This document shows, in pieces, positions 8,822 through 19,244 of a stretch of DNA of 64,000 nucleotides (position 1 is the stretch's first letter; every line of letters begins with the position of its first letter). The translations under genes were made by a program, and so were the position numbers. This DNA is from Anaeromyxobacter soli. Lineage in GTDB: Bacteria; Myxococcota; Myxococcia; Myxococcales; Anaeromyxobacteraceae. The stretch covers positions 62,001 to 126,000 of the forward strand of contig NZ_JAKZLF010000007.1 of NCBI RefSeq assembly GCF_022808855.1. Direction: 5' to 3'. The notes beneath the pieces were generated by a model. It did no database searches. It had not been told where the DNA came from and was given only the letters and a program-made list of their open reading frames with translations.

Positions 8822-8866
8822 GCGGTCCGCGGGAGGCGCGCGTCGCCCGCCCCCGCAGCGCGGCCC

Positions 8867-9334
8867 TCAGATTCTCTTGCGCAACCGCACGCGCGGCTCG
8901 CCCGGGCCGTCGTAGTCGGGCGAGTGCCCCACCCCGCCGTCGCCCCGGAGGAGCTCGAACCCCATCGCGGCGTGGAACGCGAGCGACCCTTCGTTCAAGG
9001 GCGAGGTGACCCCCTGCACCTCGGTCACCCCGAGCGCGCGGACCGTCTCGAAGAACCGCTCGTAGAGCGTGCGGCCCACGCCGGCGGCGCGGAAGACAGG
9101 GTCGACGCCCACGAAGTGGATGTACGCCTGCTCGGGGGAGGTCTGCGACTGGAAGCCGGCCAGGAAGCCGCAGAGCTTCCCGTCCGCCTCGGCCGCGAAG
9201 CTCGTCGGCCGGAAGTGGACGAAGAAGAGCCGCGGGAGCATGTCCGCCATGCGCCTTCCGCCCCACCAGTCGTTCAGCACCCGGATGATCGGGCCGTAGT
9301 CCCCGGGCTCGAGGTGACGGATCGTGATCGTCAT
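8867..9334 (-). CDS. GNAT family N-acetyltransferase
   Basis: A 155-residue GNAT-fold protein beginning MTITIRHLEPGDYGPIIRVL. The acetyl-CoA-binding region is VFRAAGVGRTLYERFFETV, a form of the Q/R-x-x-G-x-G/A loop, followed by LNEGSLAFHAAMGFEL. The substrate is unknown. ATG 9334 is preceded by GGAGGCGCC. The gene converges on the serpin gene, with 45 bases between the stops. Confidence 0.85.
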   Translation of the reverse strand: MTITIRHLEPGDYGPIIRVLNDWWGGRRMADMLPRLFFVHFRPTSFAAEADGKLCGFLAGFQSQTSPEQAYIHFVGVDPVFRAAGVGRTLYERFFETVRALGVTEVQGVTSPLNEGSLAFHAAMGFELLRGDGGVGHSPDYDGPGEPRVRLRKRI

Positions 9335-9448
9335 CGGCGCCTCCGCACGCCCAGTATCGGCCGATCCGCGGCGGCGCGGAAGGCCGGAGGCGAGCGCAGG
9401 AACCGCCCGGGAACCATCGTGGGCCGCTTCCGGCCTCGCGAAAGCCGG

Positions 9449-9928
9449 CTACGGCGCGCAGAGCCCGCCGCAGTCCGCGCCGCTCGGCGGCGCGCAGTCG
9501 TCGCGCGGATCGTCGACGCAGGCGCGGCCGTCGGGGCACGGAAGCCCGGCGACCCCGCCGCAGAAGACGGGCGCGACGCAGACGCCGTCGCAGCCCGCGT
9601 CGGTCGGAAAGGTGCAGCCGTCGCCGGGCAGGTCCACGCAGACGAACTCCCCGGAGCACGCGCGCCCGCTCTCGGGGCCGCAGCGCACCTGCGAGGGGCA
9701 CTCGTGGATCTCCCAGCCGCACTGGCCGCCCGCGTGCTCGACGCAGCGGCCCGTGGGCCCGCCCGTGCTCCCGTCGGCGCAGATCCAGTTCGGCATGCCG
9801 AGGGCGGGCCCGCAGGCGGCGCGATCGCACAGGACGACCGCACCGTCGGACGCGGAGGCGCGGCGCTCCTGGTCCGCGGCGCACGCCGCAGCGAAGAGGG
9901 CGAAGAGGACGAGGAGCGGGGTGCGCAT
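9449..9928 (-). CDS. Cys-rich lipoprotein with myxobacterial-type repeats
   Basis: A 159-residue predicted lipoprotein. MRTPLLVLFALFAAACAADQ is a signal peptide with a lipobox Cys at about residue 17, and the mature part holds well over a dozen cysteines. The C-terminal half contains CGGVAGLPCPDGRACVDDP followed by DCAPPSGADCGGLC, a disulfide-rich module I know from secreted myxobacterial proteins. An alternative ATG at 9967 would add 13 residues before the signal; I prefer 9928 because the signal then starts properly. Function unknown; probably surface-exposed on the outer membrane. Confidence 0.7.
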   Translation of the reverse strand: MRTPLLVLFALFAAACAADQERRASASDGAVVLCDRAACGPALGMPNWICADGSTGGPTGRCVEHAGGQCGWEIHECPSQVRCGPESGRACSGEFVCVDLPGDGCTFPTDAGCDGVCVAPVFCGGVAGLPCPDGRACVDDPRDDCAPPSGADCGGLCAP

Positions 9929-10041
9929 GAGCGACTCGGGCGCCGCGGCAGCGCGGGCGACCTTCATCCTAGCGTAGTGAGGACCGTCCAGTGACCCTTC
10001 GCGAGCGGGCCCGTCCCGGGCGGGATGCGGTGCGAGGCGCG

Positions 10042-11388
10042 TCAGGCGAAGCCGTACTTCTTCAGCCGGTCGATGAACGCGGAGCGGCTCAGGCCGAGGC
10101 GCCGCGCGGCCTCGGACTGGTTTCCTCCGGTCGCGGCGAGGGCCTTCACGATGAGGCTGCGCTCGACCGCGTCGAGGTGCTCCCGGAGCGAGAGGGTGCC
10201 CTCCGGCGGCGACTCCGCCCCGGGCTCCTCCGGAGCGGCCGCGGGCGGTCGGCCGAACGCCTCCGGACCGAGCTCCCCGCTCGAGCCGAGCGCGACCATG
10301 CGTGCGACGGCGTTCTCGAGCTGCCGCACGTTGCCGGGCCAGTCTGCGCTCCGCAGGGCGGCGAGGAGCGCGGGCGAGAGCCGCACGTCCTCCATGCCGA
10401 ACCGCTCCGCGTACCGGCGCGCGAACTCGGCCGCGAGCGCCGGGATGTCGTCCCGGTGGTCGCGGAGCGGCGGCACCACGAGCTCGACGACGGCCAGCCG
10501 GTAGAAGAGGTCCTCGCGAAAGCGCCCGGCGCGGACCTCGGACTCGAGGTCCCGGTTCGTGCACGCGACGACGCGCACGTCCACCTTCTCCACCCGGCCG
10601 GCGCCCACCGGCTGGATCTCGCCCTCCTGCAGCGCCCGCAGGAGCTTCGCCTGGAGCGGCAGCGGCAGCTCGCCCACCTCGTCGAGGACGAGCGTCCCGC
10701 CGTCGGCCTGGGCGAAGAAGCCGCGCCGGGCCTGCGCCGCGCCGGTGAAGGCGCCGCGCGCGTGACCGAACAGCTCGGCCTCGGCGAGCTCGGCGGGGAT
10801 CGCCGCGCAGTTGAAGCGCACGAGCGGTCCGGCCGCGCGCCGGCTCTCGGCGTGGAGCAGCGAGGCGACGAGCTCCTTCCCGGTGCCCGTCTCGCCGCGG
10901 ACGAGCACGGTGATGTCCTTGGGCGCGAGCCGGCTCACCGCGTCGAGCAGGCGGCGCATCGCCGGCGTGTCCGCGACGAGGCTCCGCCCGATGGCCTTCT
11001 CCGCGGCGAGCCGCCGGTTCTGGGTGCGGAGCGCGCGCGCCTCGAGGGCGCGGTCGATCACGAGCGACATCTCCTCGATGTCGTAGGGCTTCGTGACGTA
11101 CTCGTAGGCGCCGGCCTTCATGGCCCGCACCGCCACGCGCTCCGAGCCCTGGGCCGTGAGGAGCACGACGGGGAGCGCCTCGTCCTGCTCGTGGATGGCG
11201 TGGACCAGCGCGAGCCCGTCCATCTCGGGCATCGCGTAGTCGGTGACCACAGCGTCCACGCCCTCGAGCCGCTCGAGCGCCTCCTTCCCGGAGCGGGCGA
11301 GCACCGGCTCGTGGCCGAGCGAGCGGACCAGCTCCTTCAGCGCGTACAGGACGGGCGGATCGTCATCCACGAGCAGCAAGCGGGGCAT
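10042..11388 (-). CDS. NtrC-family sigma-54-dependent response regulator
   Basis: A 448-residue three-domain regulator. The receiver domain spans 1-120 with phosphoacceptor Asp50 (VVTDYAMPEMDG) and the conserved Lys at about 100. The AAA+ domain has Walker A GETGTGKE at 165-172, the sigma-54-contacting GAFTGA at 212-217 and Walker B TLVLDEVGEL. A C-terminal Fis-type helix-turn-helix reads NQSEAARRLGLSRSAFIDRLKKYG. All motifs are intact, so it should activate sigma-54 promoters when phosphorylated by the kinase at 11363-12661, whose 3' end overlaps its start by 26 bases. Targets are unknown; the nearest candidates are the exported-protein genes at 12998-13877. Confidence 0.95.
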   Translation of the reverse strand: MPRLLLVDDDPPVLYALKELVRSLGHEPVLARSGKEALERLEGVDAVVTDYAMPEMDGLALVHAIHEQDEALPVVLLTAQGSERVAVRAMKAGAYEYVTKPYDIEEMSLVIDRALEARALRTQNRRLAAEKAIGRSLVADTPAMRRLLDAVSRLAPKDITVLVRGETGTGKELVASLLHAESRRAAGPLVRFNCAAIPAELAEAELFGHARGAFTGAAQARRGFFAQADGGTLVLDEVGELPLPLQAKLLRALQEGEIQPVGAGRVEKVDVRVVACTNRDLESEVRAGRFREDLFYRLAVVELVVPPLRDHRDDIPALAAEFARRYAERFGMEDVRLSPALLAALRSADWPGNVRQLENAVARMVALGSSGELGPEAFGRPPAAAPEEPGAESPPEGTLSLREHLDAVERSLIVKALAATGGNQSEAARRLGLSRSAFIDRLKKYGFA

Positions 11389-12661
11389 CGACGCACCTCA
11401 CCGTGGGTTCGCGCGGCAGGGACGCGCTCGCGACCGTGCCCTGGCCCGGCACGCTCCGGTACTCGAGCGCGCCGCCGTGCTGCACGAACACGCCGCGGGC
11501 GAGGAGCACGCCGAGCCCCGTCCCCTCCTCGCGCGTGGTGAAGAACGGAGTGCCGACGCGGTCGAGCACCTCCGGCGGCATGCCCCGGCCCGTGTCGCTC
11601 ACCTCCACGCGGACCTGGCCGTCTCGCTCTCCGATCTCGATCTCGACGCGGCCCTTCCGCGGGGTCGCCTCGATCGCGTTCGCGACGAGGTTCAGGAGCG
11701 CCTCCTTCAGGCGTCGCGGATCGGCCACGAGCTCCGCGTCGCCCTGCCGGCGGAGCGACACCCCGGCGCTCTCGGCGCGCGCCTCCAGCACGGCCAGGGC
11801 CTCGTCCGCGACGGCGCCGAGCGCGACGGGCTCGGGGCGCAGGGTGTCGAGCGGACGCGAGAAGGACAGGTACTCCTGGAGGATCTTCTGGATCCGCTCG
11901 ACCTCGCCCTCCACCACCTGGAGCCGCTCCCGGATCTCGGGCTCGTTCGCCTCGCGGGCCGAGAGCTGGACGAGCGCCTTGATCGCGCCGAGCGGGTTCC
12001 TGAGCTCGTGCGAGAGCTTCGAGCTCAGGAGCTCCAGCTCGCGGGCGCGCGCCAGCGCCTGCGCGGCGATCTCCTCGCGGGAGCGGAAGATCTGGCCGAA
12101 GGTCGACTCGACGGTGCGCGCGAGGAGCGACATGTAGTCGGTGTGCAGCACCACCGACACGAGGAGGAAGCCGAGCGCGGAGAGGCTGTAGAGCGGATCC
12201 GGGATGACCGGGCCCAGCCAGGCCTGCGGGACGGCGAACATGGCGGCGACGAGCACCACGAGCGCCGTGAGCGCGGCGAGCGTGGCCCGGCAGATCCCGC
12301 GCCGGATCGTGAACTGCGACACCGCGCCCATGAGGGCGATGAGGACCGGGCTGTGCAACCCGCCCGTCGTCGCGATGGCGATGACGATGAACGCGAACGG
12401 CTGGCGCTCGTCGCCCTCGCAGGCGTTCGCGACGCGCTCGCTGAGCGCCCGCGCCACGTGCGAGAGGAGCAGCGCGCCGAGGATCCCTGCCAGCACGGCG
12501 ACTCGCCAGGGGGGGTACCCGGTCGCGGCGAGCGCGGCGCAGAACGCCAGCCAGACCGCGTAGAAGCCGGCGAACAGGAACCACCGCGTGCGCTTCCAGC
12601 GGCACTCGACGTTGGCGGCGATGACGCGCCTCCAGCGCGCGGCGTCCAATCGCTCCGGCAT
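11363..12661 (-). CDS. Membrane sensor histidine kinase of the two-component pair
   Basis: A 432-residue kinase with about six N-terminal membrane helices, no large periplasmic domain, then HisKA (LSHELRNPLGAIKALV, phospho-His about 230) and HATPase_c (N box LVANAIEATP, G boxes DTGRGMPPEV and TGLGVLLARG). It is the cognate kinase of the sigma-54 activator it overlaps. ATG 12661 follows a GAGGAGTC ribosome site; the frame extends to an ATG at 12715 but without such a site. The membrane-buried sensor suggests detection of a membrane or respiratory signal. Confidence 0.9.
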   Translation of the reverse strand: MPERLDAARWRRVIAANVECRWKRTRWFLFAGFYAVWLAFCAALAATGYPPWRVAVLAGILGALLLSHVARALSERVANACEGDERQPFAFIVIAIATTGGLHSPVLIALMGAVSQFTIRRGICRATLAALTALVVLVAAMFAVPQAWLGPVIPDPLYSLSALGFLLVSVVLHTDYMSLLARTVESTFGQIFRSREEIAAQALARARELELLSSKLSHELRNPLGAIKALVQLSAREANEPEIRERLQVVEGEVERIQKILQEYLSFSRPLDTLRPEPVALGAVADEALAVLEARAESAGVSLRRQGDAELVADPRRLKEALLNLVANAIEATPRKGRVEIEIGERDGQVRVEVSDTGRGMPPEVLDRVGTPFFTTREEGTGLGVLLARGVFVQHGGALEYRSVPGQGTVASASLPREPTVRCVDAPLAARG

Positions 12662-12857
12662 GACTCCTCGTGGAGTCGCAAGATCCGGGCCTGAGCCGCG
12701 AGCGGGGTCGAGCATGGGCCGCCATCATGCCGTGGGTCCGGCTCCGTTGCCACGCTGCCGGGAACGCGGACGATCTCGCCCCGGAACCTGTCCGCGAACC
12801 CGGCAGCCCGCCTGCGCGCCGCGCCTGCCGAGCCGTGCAGGCCTGCGACTCGCGCCG

Positions 12858-12873
12858 TGGCACGAGGCATGTA
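12858..12873 (+). promoter_or_regulatory. Imperfect sigma-54-like -24/-12 element
   Basis: TGGCAC followed at the right spacing by ATGTA resembles TGGCAC-N5-TTGCA. The -24 half is perfect; the -12 half lacks the invariant C of GC. It lies in the 336-base divergent gap (12662-12997) between the NtrC-type operon and the small exported-protein gene at 12998. I see nothing else in that gap. Weak candidate only. Confidence 0.2.
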
Positions 12874-12997
12874 AAGGCACGCTCGCGTGGCGCCTGCGCG
12901 GGTGCCGCGCCGCCGGCGGACCGAGCCCAGGGACGCTCCCTGCGGCGGCGCGCCCGCGCGGCGCCACCCTTGGATGACCACGGAAGGGAGCGCGTTC

Positions 12998-13189
12998 ATG
13001 AAGAGGCTCGGGCTCGCGGCGTCGCTGCTGGGGGTTTCGCTCATCGGGGCCGAGTACCGGAGCGCGGCGGCCGCGGCGGGCACGCCCGCGGAGGACGCGC
13101 CGGCCGCGGTCCCGGTGACCGCGACCACCGCGCGAGTCCATCCCGCCAGCCCCCGCGCGAGCGGCTCGCCCCGGTCCGCGGGGGAGTGA
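12998..13189 (+). CDS. Small exported protein, unknown function
   Basis: A 63-residue protein: MKRLGLAASLLGVSLIGAEY is a plausible signal sequence, followed by a short Ala/Pro/Ser/Thr-rich tail with no cysteine and no recognisable domain. GGAAGGGAG seven bases before ATG 12998 is a strong ribosome site, which is the main reason to believe the gene. It lies 58 bases upstream of the beta-barrel-like gene at 13248 and could be co-transcribed with it. Confidence 0.55.
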   Translation: MKRLGLAASLLGVSLIGAEYRSAAAAAGTPAEDAPAAVPVTATTARVHPASPRASGSPRSAGE

Positions 13190-13247
13190 GCGCCGGGCGA
13201 CCCCCGCGCCGCGGCGCCGGCCGCCCTCGACCGCGAGCAGGCCGTCG

Positions 13248-13877
13248 ATGACCTGCGCGACCCGCGCGCTCGTCGCGGCCGCCATCGCCGGGTCCGCGCT
13301 CCGGGCCGGGGCGCAGGACGGACCACGGCGCGCGCAGGATGCGGCCCTGGAGGTCAGGCTCTCGTCCGGCTACGAGCAGGCCTTCGGCGAGATCGGCTAC
13401 GCGCTGCCGTCGCTCGGCGACTACGGCGGGCCGGGCGCGGCGCTCGAGCTCGCCGTGGCCTGGCGGCCGGTGGCGGCGTTTGCGCTCGGCGTGTTCGGCA
13501 CGGGAGGGCTGTACGCGCGCGGCGGTGAGCCGCCGGCGGGCGCGGAGGTCTGGAGCATCGCGGGGGGAGCGCAGGCGGAGCTCCACGTCGCGCCGGACGA
13601 GCGCTGGGATCCGTGGATCGCGCTCGGCGTGGCCCTTCGCCGCCACGGGGTGGAGCGGGAAGGCGGGACCGAGTCGTTCGACGGCCACGAGGTCCTGCGG
13701 CTGCGGCTCGGCTTCGACCGGCGCTTCGGCGCGCGCTCGACGCTGGGCCCCGTCGTCGCGGTCGCCCTGGCGCGGTTCACCCGACACGAGCGTCCGGACG
13801 GCAGCGCGGTGGACGTGCCGAGCCCGTCGCTGGGCCTCATCGCGTTCGCCGGCCTCTCCGCCGCGTTCGATCTGTGA
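13248..13877 (+). CDS. Predicted outer-membrane beta-barrel protein
   Basis: A 209-residue protein with an N-terminal signal (ALVAAAIAGSALRAGAQ) and a mature part of alternating polar/hydrophobic strands rich in Gly, Tyr and Phe (ALEVRLSSGYEQAFGEIGYA, FGTGGLYARG), ending GLIAFAGLSAAFDL with a hydrophobic last strand that fits an outer-membrane barrel of about eight strands. I do not recognise a specific family. No start-proximal ribosome site is clear. Confidence 0.6.
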   Translation: MTCATRALVAAAIAGSALRAGAQDGPRRAQDAALEVRLSSGYEQAFGEIGYALPSLGDYGGPGAALELAVAWRPVAAFALGVFGTGGLYARGGEPPAGAEVWSIAGGAQAELHVAPDERWDPWIALGVALRRHGVEREGGTESFDGHEVLRLRLGFDRRFGARSTLGPVVAVALARFTRHERPDGSAVDVPSPSLGLIAFAGLSAAFDL

Positions 13878-14078
13878 GCGCGACCGCGGCCGGTGTGCGG
13901 AGTTCCGACGGCGGCTCGCTCGCGACTGTCGTCGATCCCGACGCGCGGCGCGCGCTCGCGCCGGCCGCCCGCGCCGATCCTCCCGGCGTTTCGCCGCCGC
14001 GCGCGCAGCGCCGCGCCGGGCGCGGGCCTTGCAGCACCGGCTGCGCGTCGTCTCAATTCACTTCACGAGGAACACAAG

Positions 14079-14645
14079 ATGAAGAAGCTGCTCGTCATCA
14101 CCGCCGCCGTCATCGCCTTCACGTCGACCTCCGCGCGCGCCGAAGATCCTTCACGGAAGCTCAGCATCGCGCCGTTCGTCGGAGCGTTCGTCGGGACCGG
14201 CGACCAGCGCGATCTCCTCGATGACTCCGTGCTCACCGGCCTCACCCTCAGCTACGAGGTGCATCCCTACGTCGCGATCGTCGGCGCGGTCGGATGGTCG
14301 CCCACGCAGGTGAAGGCGCTCGGCGAGGACCTCGACCTCTTCCAGTACGACCTCGGCGTCCAGGGACAGTACCCGGTGGCGCTCGCGCAGGGCTGGACGC
14401 TGAAGCCGTTCGTGGGGATCGGCGCCGGCGCGCGCACCTACAGCTTCCGCGATCTCGACGTGGACTCCGAGACCGACTTCGCGGGCTACGTCTCCGCCGG
14501 CGCGAACGTCGAGCACGGGGCCTTTGGGCTCGGGCTCACCGCGCGTGACTACGTGACGGCGTTCGACGGCCTCGCCTCCGCGACCATCGACCAGACGGCG
14601 CGCAACGACCTCGGGCTGTTCGGGTCGGTGAGCGTCCGCTTCTAG
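14079..14645 (+). CDS. Outer-membrane beta-barrel protein (OmpA/OmpW-like fold)
   Basis: A 188-residue protein with a clean signal peptide (MKKLLVITAAVIAFTSTSARA) and a mature barrel of amphipathic strands: LSIAPFVGAFVGTGDQRD, LTGLTLSYEVHPYVAIVGA, LKPFVGIGAGARTYSF, and a terminal GLFGSVSVRF with C-terminal Phe, the Omp sorting signature. ACGAGG lies about 10 bases before the ATG. The upstream in-frame extension to 13893 is a GC artefact. Such outer-membrane beta-barrel domains occur in many Gram-negative envelope proteins; the role here is unknown. A structured repeat follows four bases after the stop. Confidence 0.78.
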   Translation: MKKLLVITAAVIAFTSTSARAEDPSRKLSIAPFVGAFVGTGDQRDLLDDSVLTGLTLSYEVHPYVAIVGAVGWSPTQVKALGEDLDLFQYDLGVQGQYPVALAQGWTLKPFVGIGAGARTYSFRDLDVDSETDFAGYVSAGANVEHGAFGLGLTARDYVTAFDGLASATIDQTARNDLGLFGSVSVRF

Positions 14646-14649
14646 AAAT

Positions 14650-14808
14650 ACGGGGGCTGCGCCCCCGCCCCGCCGAGCGGAGCTCGTCGGGGCCCCACCC
14701 CTGCGCCCGGGGTCCCGTGCGCCGCGCCGCGCGGCTGCGCCGCTTCCGCGGCAGCGCCCCGGCGGGCTCGCTTCGCTCGCCTGTCGCGAATCACGATGGG
14801 CCTTTCAC
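14650..14808 (+). repeat. Dispersed multi-hairpin repeat, copy 1
   Basis: A roughly 160-bp element starting CGGGGGCTGCGCCCCCG just after the beta-barrel stop and ending near GCGAATCACGATGGGCC. It is closely similar throughout to 34780-34941 and over its first ~70 bp to the reverse strand of 26780-26955. It contains at least four hairpins: GGGGGC-TGC-GCCCCC, a CCCCG..GAGC/GCTC..CGGGG stem, a GCGCCGC/GCGGC stem and GGCG..CGC-TTC-GCTCGCC. No ORF of note. It could be a REP-like element or a structured 3' RNA. Confidence 0.75.
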
Positions 14809-14850
14809 TTCCCGGCGCCCCGCGCCGGCCGAGAGTCGCAGGTGCAGCAA

Positions 14851-14889
14851 GGCGCCCACGCGGCCCCCCCTCCGCCGCCGCGTGGGCGC
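14851..14889 (-). terminator. Strong hairpin downstream of M3 peptidase gene
   Basis: A perfect 13-bp stem (GCGCCCACGCGGC with its complement) and a 12-base C-rich loop lies 30 bases beyond the stop of the oligopeptidase gene. There is no real U-tract, so it may act as a Rho-independent-like or 3'-stabilising hairpin. The first repeat copy lies just beyond it. Confidence 0.6.
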
Positions 14890-14918
14890 TGCAGTCTTTC
14901 TGCGTGCGCTGCTCGCCC

Positions 14919-16856
<1,938 letters not shown>

Positions 16857-16862
16857 TCGCAT

Positions 16863-16868
16863 AGATTA
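16863..16868 (-). promoter_or_regulatory. -10 box TAATCT for M3 peptidase
   Basis: On the minus strand TAATCT is followed by six bases and then ATG at 16856. The nearest other ATG (16862) abuts the box and would be barely transcribed. This makes a leaderless start at 16856 likely. Confidence 0.55.
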
Positions 16869-16951
16869 GGGGACGCTCCGGCCGAGCGCACGCGCGTCCG
16901 CGCAGGAGCGAGGACGCCCGCCGCAGGCCCGGGATCGTGCGCGAAGCCGCG

Positions 16952-17950
16952 TCACATCTCCGGCTTCGTCTCGCGCATCATGATCGCCGTGACCGCGTCG
17001 CGCGGCGGGACGTTCTCGTAGAGGACCCGGTACACGGTGTCCGTGATGGGCATGTCGACGCCGAGCCGGCGCGCGAGGTCGCGCGCGCTCTTGGCGTTGC
17101 GGATCCCCTCGGCGACCTGGCCGAGCTCCTTCTGGATCTGCTCGGCCGTCTTCCCCGCGGCGAGCCCGCGCCCCACGGTGCGGTTGCGGGAGAGGTCCGA
17201 CGAGCAGGTGAGCACGAGGTCGCCGAGGCCGGAGAGCCCGGACAGGGTGAGGGGGTTCGCGCCCTTGCGAACCGCGAGGCGGGTGATCTCGGCGAGGCCC
17301 CGCGTGATGAGCGCCGCGAGCGCGTTCGCGCCGAACTCGAGGCCGTCGGAGATGCCGGCGGCGATCGCGACCACGTTCTTCACGCAGCCGCCGATCTCCG
17401 CGCCGACGACGTCGCTCGAGGTGTACGGGCGGAAGGTGCGGGTGTGGAACGCGTCCTGGACCTGCTTCGCCACCCGGTCCCAGCGCGCGGCCACGGTCAC
17501 CGCCGTGGGGAGCCCCTTCGCGACCTCCTTCGCGAACGACGGGCCCGAGAGCACCGCGATGTAGGGGTGGAGCGGCACCGGCAGGACGTCCTCGAGCACC
17601 TCGCTCATGGTCATGAGGGTGTCGAGCTCGATGCCCTTCGCGACGCAGACGACCGGGGTGCCGGCGTGCACGTGGCGCTTGGCCTCGATGGCCACCTGGC
17701 GCACCGCGTGGGAGGGGACGGCGACGACGACCAGCTCCGCCCCCTCGAGCGCCCGGGTGATGTCGGGGGTGGTGAGGAGCGAGGGCGGCAGCGGCGTGCC
17801 GGGGAGATAGCGATCGTTGCGGTGGGTCTTGGCGATCGCGTCGATGACGGCGTGGTCCTTGTCCCACGCCGTGACGGTGTACCCCTTGGACGCGAGGAGC
17901 GAGGCCAGCGCGGTGCCCCAGGAGCCGGCGCCGAGGACGGTGCAGCGCAT
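16952..17950 (-). CDS. gpsA: Glycerol-3-phosphate dehydrogenase [NAD(P)+]
   Basis: A 332-residue enzyme reducing dihydroxyacetone phosphate to sn-glycerol 3-phosphate, the backbone of phospholipids. The N-terminal Rossmann motif [12 protein letters not shown], the catalytic lysine region [12 protein letters not shown] and [14 protein letters not shown] are intact, and [14 protein letters not shown] matches the family closely. ATG 17950 follows AAGGAGGG at ideal distance. The 205 bases up to the FAD oxidoreductase gene (18156) hold only this ribosome site and GC-rich DNA. It is not obviously part of the polyketide cluster. Confidence 0.95.
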   Translation of the reverse strand: MRCTVLGAGSWGTALASLLASKGYTVTAWDKDHAVIDAIAKTHRNDRYLPGTPLPPSLLTTPDITRALEGAELVVVAVPSHAVRQVAIEAKRHVHAGTPVVCVAKGIELDTLMTMSEVLEDVLPVPLHPYIAVLSGPSFAKEVAKGLPTAVTVAARWDRVAKQVQDAFHTRTFRPYTSSDVVGAEIGGCVKNVVAIAAGISDGLEFGANALAALITRGLAEITRLAVRKGANPLTLSGLSGLGDLVLTCSSDLSRNRTVGRGLAAGKTAEQIQKELGQVAEGIRNAKSARDLARRLGVDMPITDTVYRVLYENVPPRDAVTAIMMRETKPEM

Positions 17951-18155
17951 GATGAGCCCTCCTTGCGGCGGATGGTATGCCGCGGGTGGCCCGCCGGACG
18001 CCGGGAACTCCGGGGCCCGCGGGGACGGGGGACATACCCCGAACGCGGCGCATCGTCGAGATGGGCAACGCTTTCGGAGCCTACCCCCGTCGCGCCCGGG
18101 GCTCCCGCCGCTCGGCCGGGCGCTCGCGGCGCACGGCTCGAGGCGCCGGGAGAGG

Positions 18156-19244
18156 TCACCCCACGGCGAGGCGGACCGCCCGCTCGAACGGCGCCGGACG
18201 CGAGGCGGCGAGCGCGAGCATGCGGTGCCGGAGCGCAGGGTGCCGGGTCAGTCCGAGCACGATCCGGGTCCACGCCCAGTAAGGGGCGAACCTGCGGCGC
18301 CAGGCGCGCTCGTACGGCGCGAGCGCCGCGCGCGTCGCGCCCTCGCCGAGCGCGGCCGGCAGGAGCGCCGCGAGATCGAGCGCGCAGCCGAACGCGAGGG
18401 AGAGTCCCTCCCCCGTGACCGCGTCGAGGTAGCCGGCCGCGTCGCCGAGCAGCACCAGCCGGTCGGCGATCCGGGCGCGCGCCCGCCGCGCGAGCGGCCC
18501 CGCGCCGCGCGGCGCGGTGATCGCGGGTGCGCCCTCGAGCAGGTGGGCGAGGGCGGGGAAGCGCGCGAGGAGCGCCTCGTACTCGACCGGCCCCTGCCGC
18601 TCGAACAGGAAGGCCACGTCGACGCGCCGGGCGCCGACGGGCGTCACGTAGGCCTCCGCGCCCGGCCCGAAGTGAACCTCCACCGCCTCCGCCCAGGGCG
18701 GGATGGCGAAGTGGCGCCGGACGCCGTAGCGGGCGGGGCCGGAGGCTGAGCGCTCGAGCCCCTCGCGGCGGCGCACCGCGGAGGAGAGCCCGTCCGCCGC
18801 GACGAGCACCTTGGCGGGGACGTCGCCTGCGGAGGAGACCGCCCAGATCCGGTCGCGCTCGCGCCGGTGCGCGTGCACGTCGGCCTGGACGAGCTCCGCG
18901 CCCGCCTCCCGCGCCCGCGCCGAGAGCGCGGCCGAGAGGGCCGTCCGGCGCACTCCGAGCCCGCCAGGCGCCGGGAGCCTGAGCCGGGCCGCGTCGTGCC
19001 GCTCGATCCAGCGGATCTCCTGGAAGGCCGCGGTGTGCTCCGGGTCGAGCCGGCCGGTGACCCCCAGCGCCGCGAGCGCCCGCACGCCGGCGGGGAGGAT
19101 CCCCTCCCCGCACGCCTTGTCCACCGGCCCCTCGCGCTTCTCGAGCACCGTCACCGAGAGCCCGCGCCGCGCCGCCGCGATCGCGAAGGCGAGCCCGGCG
19201 GGGCCGCCGCCCACCACCACGGCGTCGCGCAGGGGGCCGTTCAC
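18156..19244 (-). CDS. FAD-dependent oxidoreductase/monooxygenase of the type III PKS cluster
   Basis: A 362-residue flavoprotein of the PHBH/geranylgeranyl-reductase-like superfamily: dinucleotide-binding [20 protein letters not shown] at the N-terminus, [12 protein letters not shown], the second FAD-contacting [13 protein letters not shown], and [21 protein letters not shown] near residue 270. It starts at GTG overlapping the ligase stop by four bases (GTGA), so it is translationally coupled as the last gene of the set. In alkylresorcinol clusters of other bacteria, a flavoprotein hydroxylates the polyketide ring to a quinone. That role is inferred here from context only; reduction or halogenation is also possible. 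Confidence 0.82.
   Translation of the reverse strand: MNGPLRDAVVVGGGPAGLAFAIAAARRGLSVTVLEKREGPVDKACGEGILPAGVRALAALGVTGRLDPEHTAAFQEIRWIERHDAARLRLPAPGGLGVRRTALSAALSARAREAGAELVQADVHAHRRERDRIWAVSSAGDVPAKVLVAADGLSSAVRRREGLERSASGPARYGVRRHFAIPPWAEAVEVHFGPGAEAYVTPVGARRVDVAFLFERQGPVEYEALLARFPALAHLLEGAPAITAPRGAGPLARRARARIADRLVLLGDAAGYLDAVTGEGLSLAFGCALDLAALLPAALGEGATRAALAPYERAWRRRFAPYWAWTRIVLGLTRHPALRHRMLALAASRPAPFERAVRLAVG

Noticed and set aside
12662-12715. N-terminal extension of the 11363 kinase to ATG 12715
   Set aside because: The extra 18 residues lack conservation and a ribosome site, while ATG 12661 has GAGGAGTC in front.
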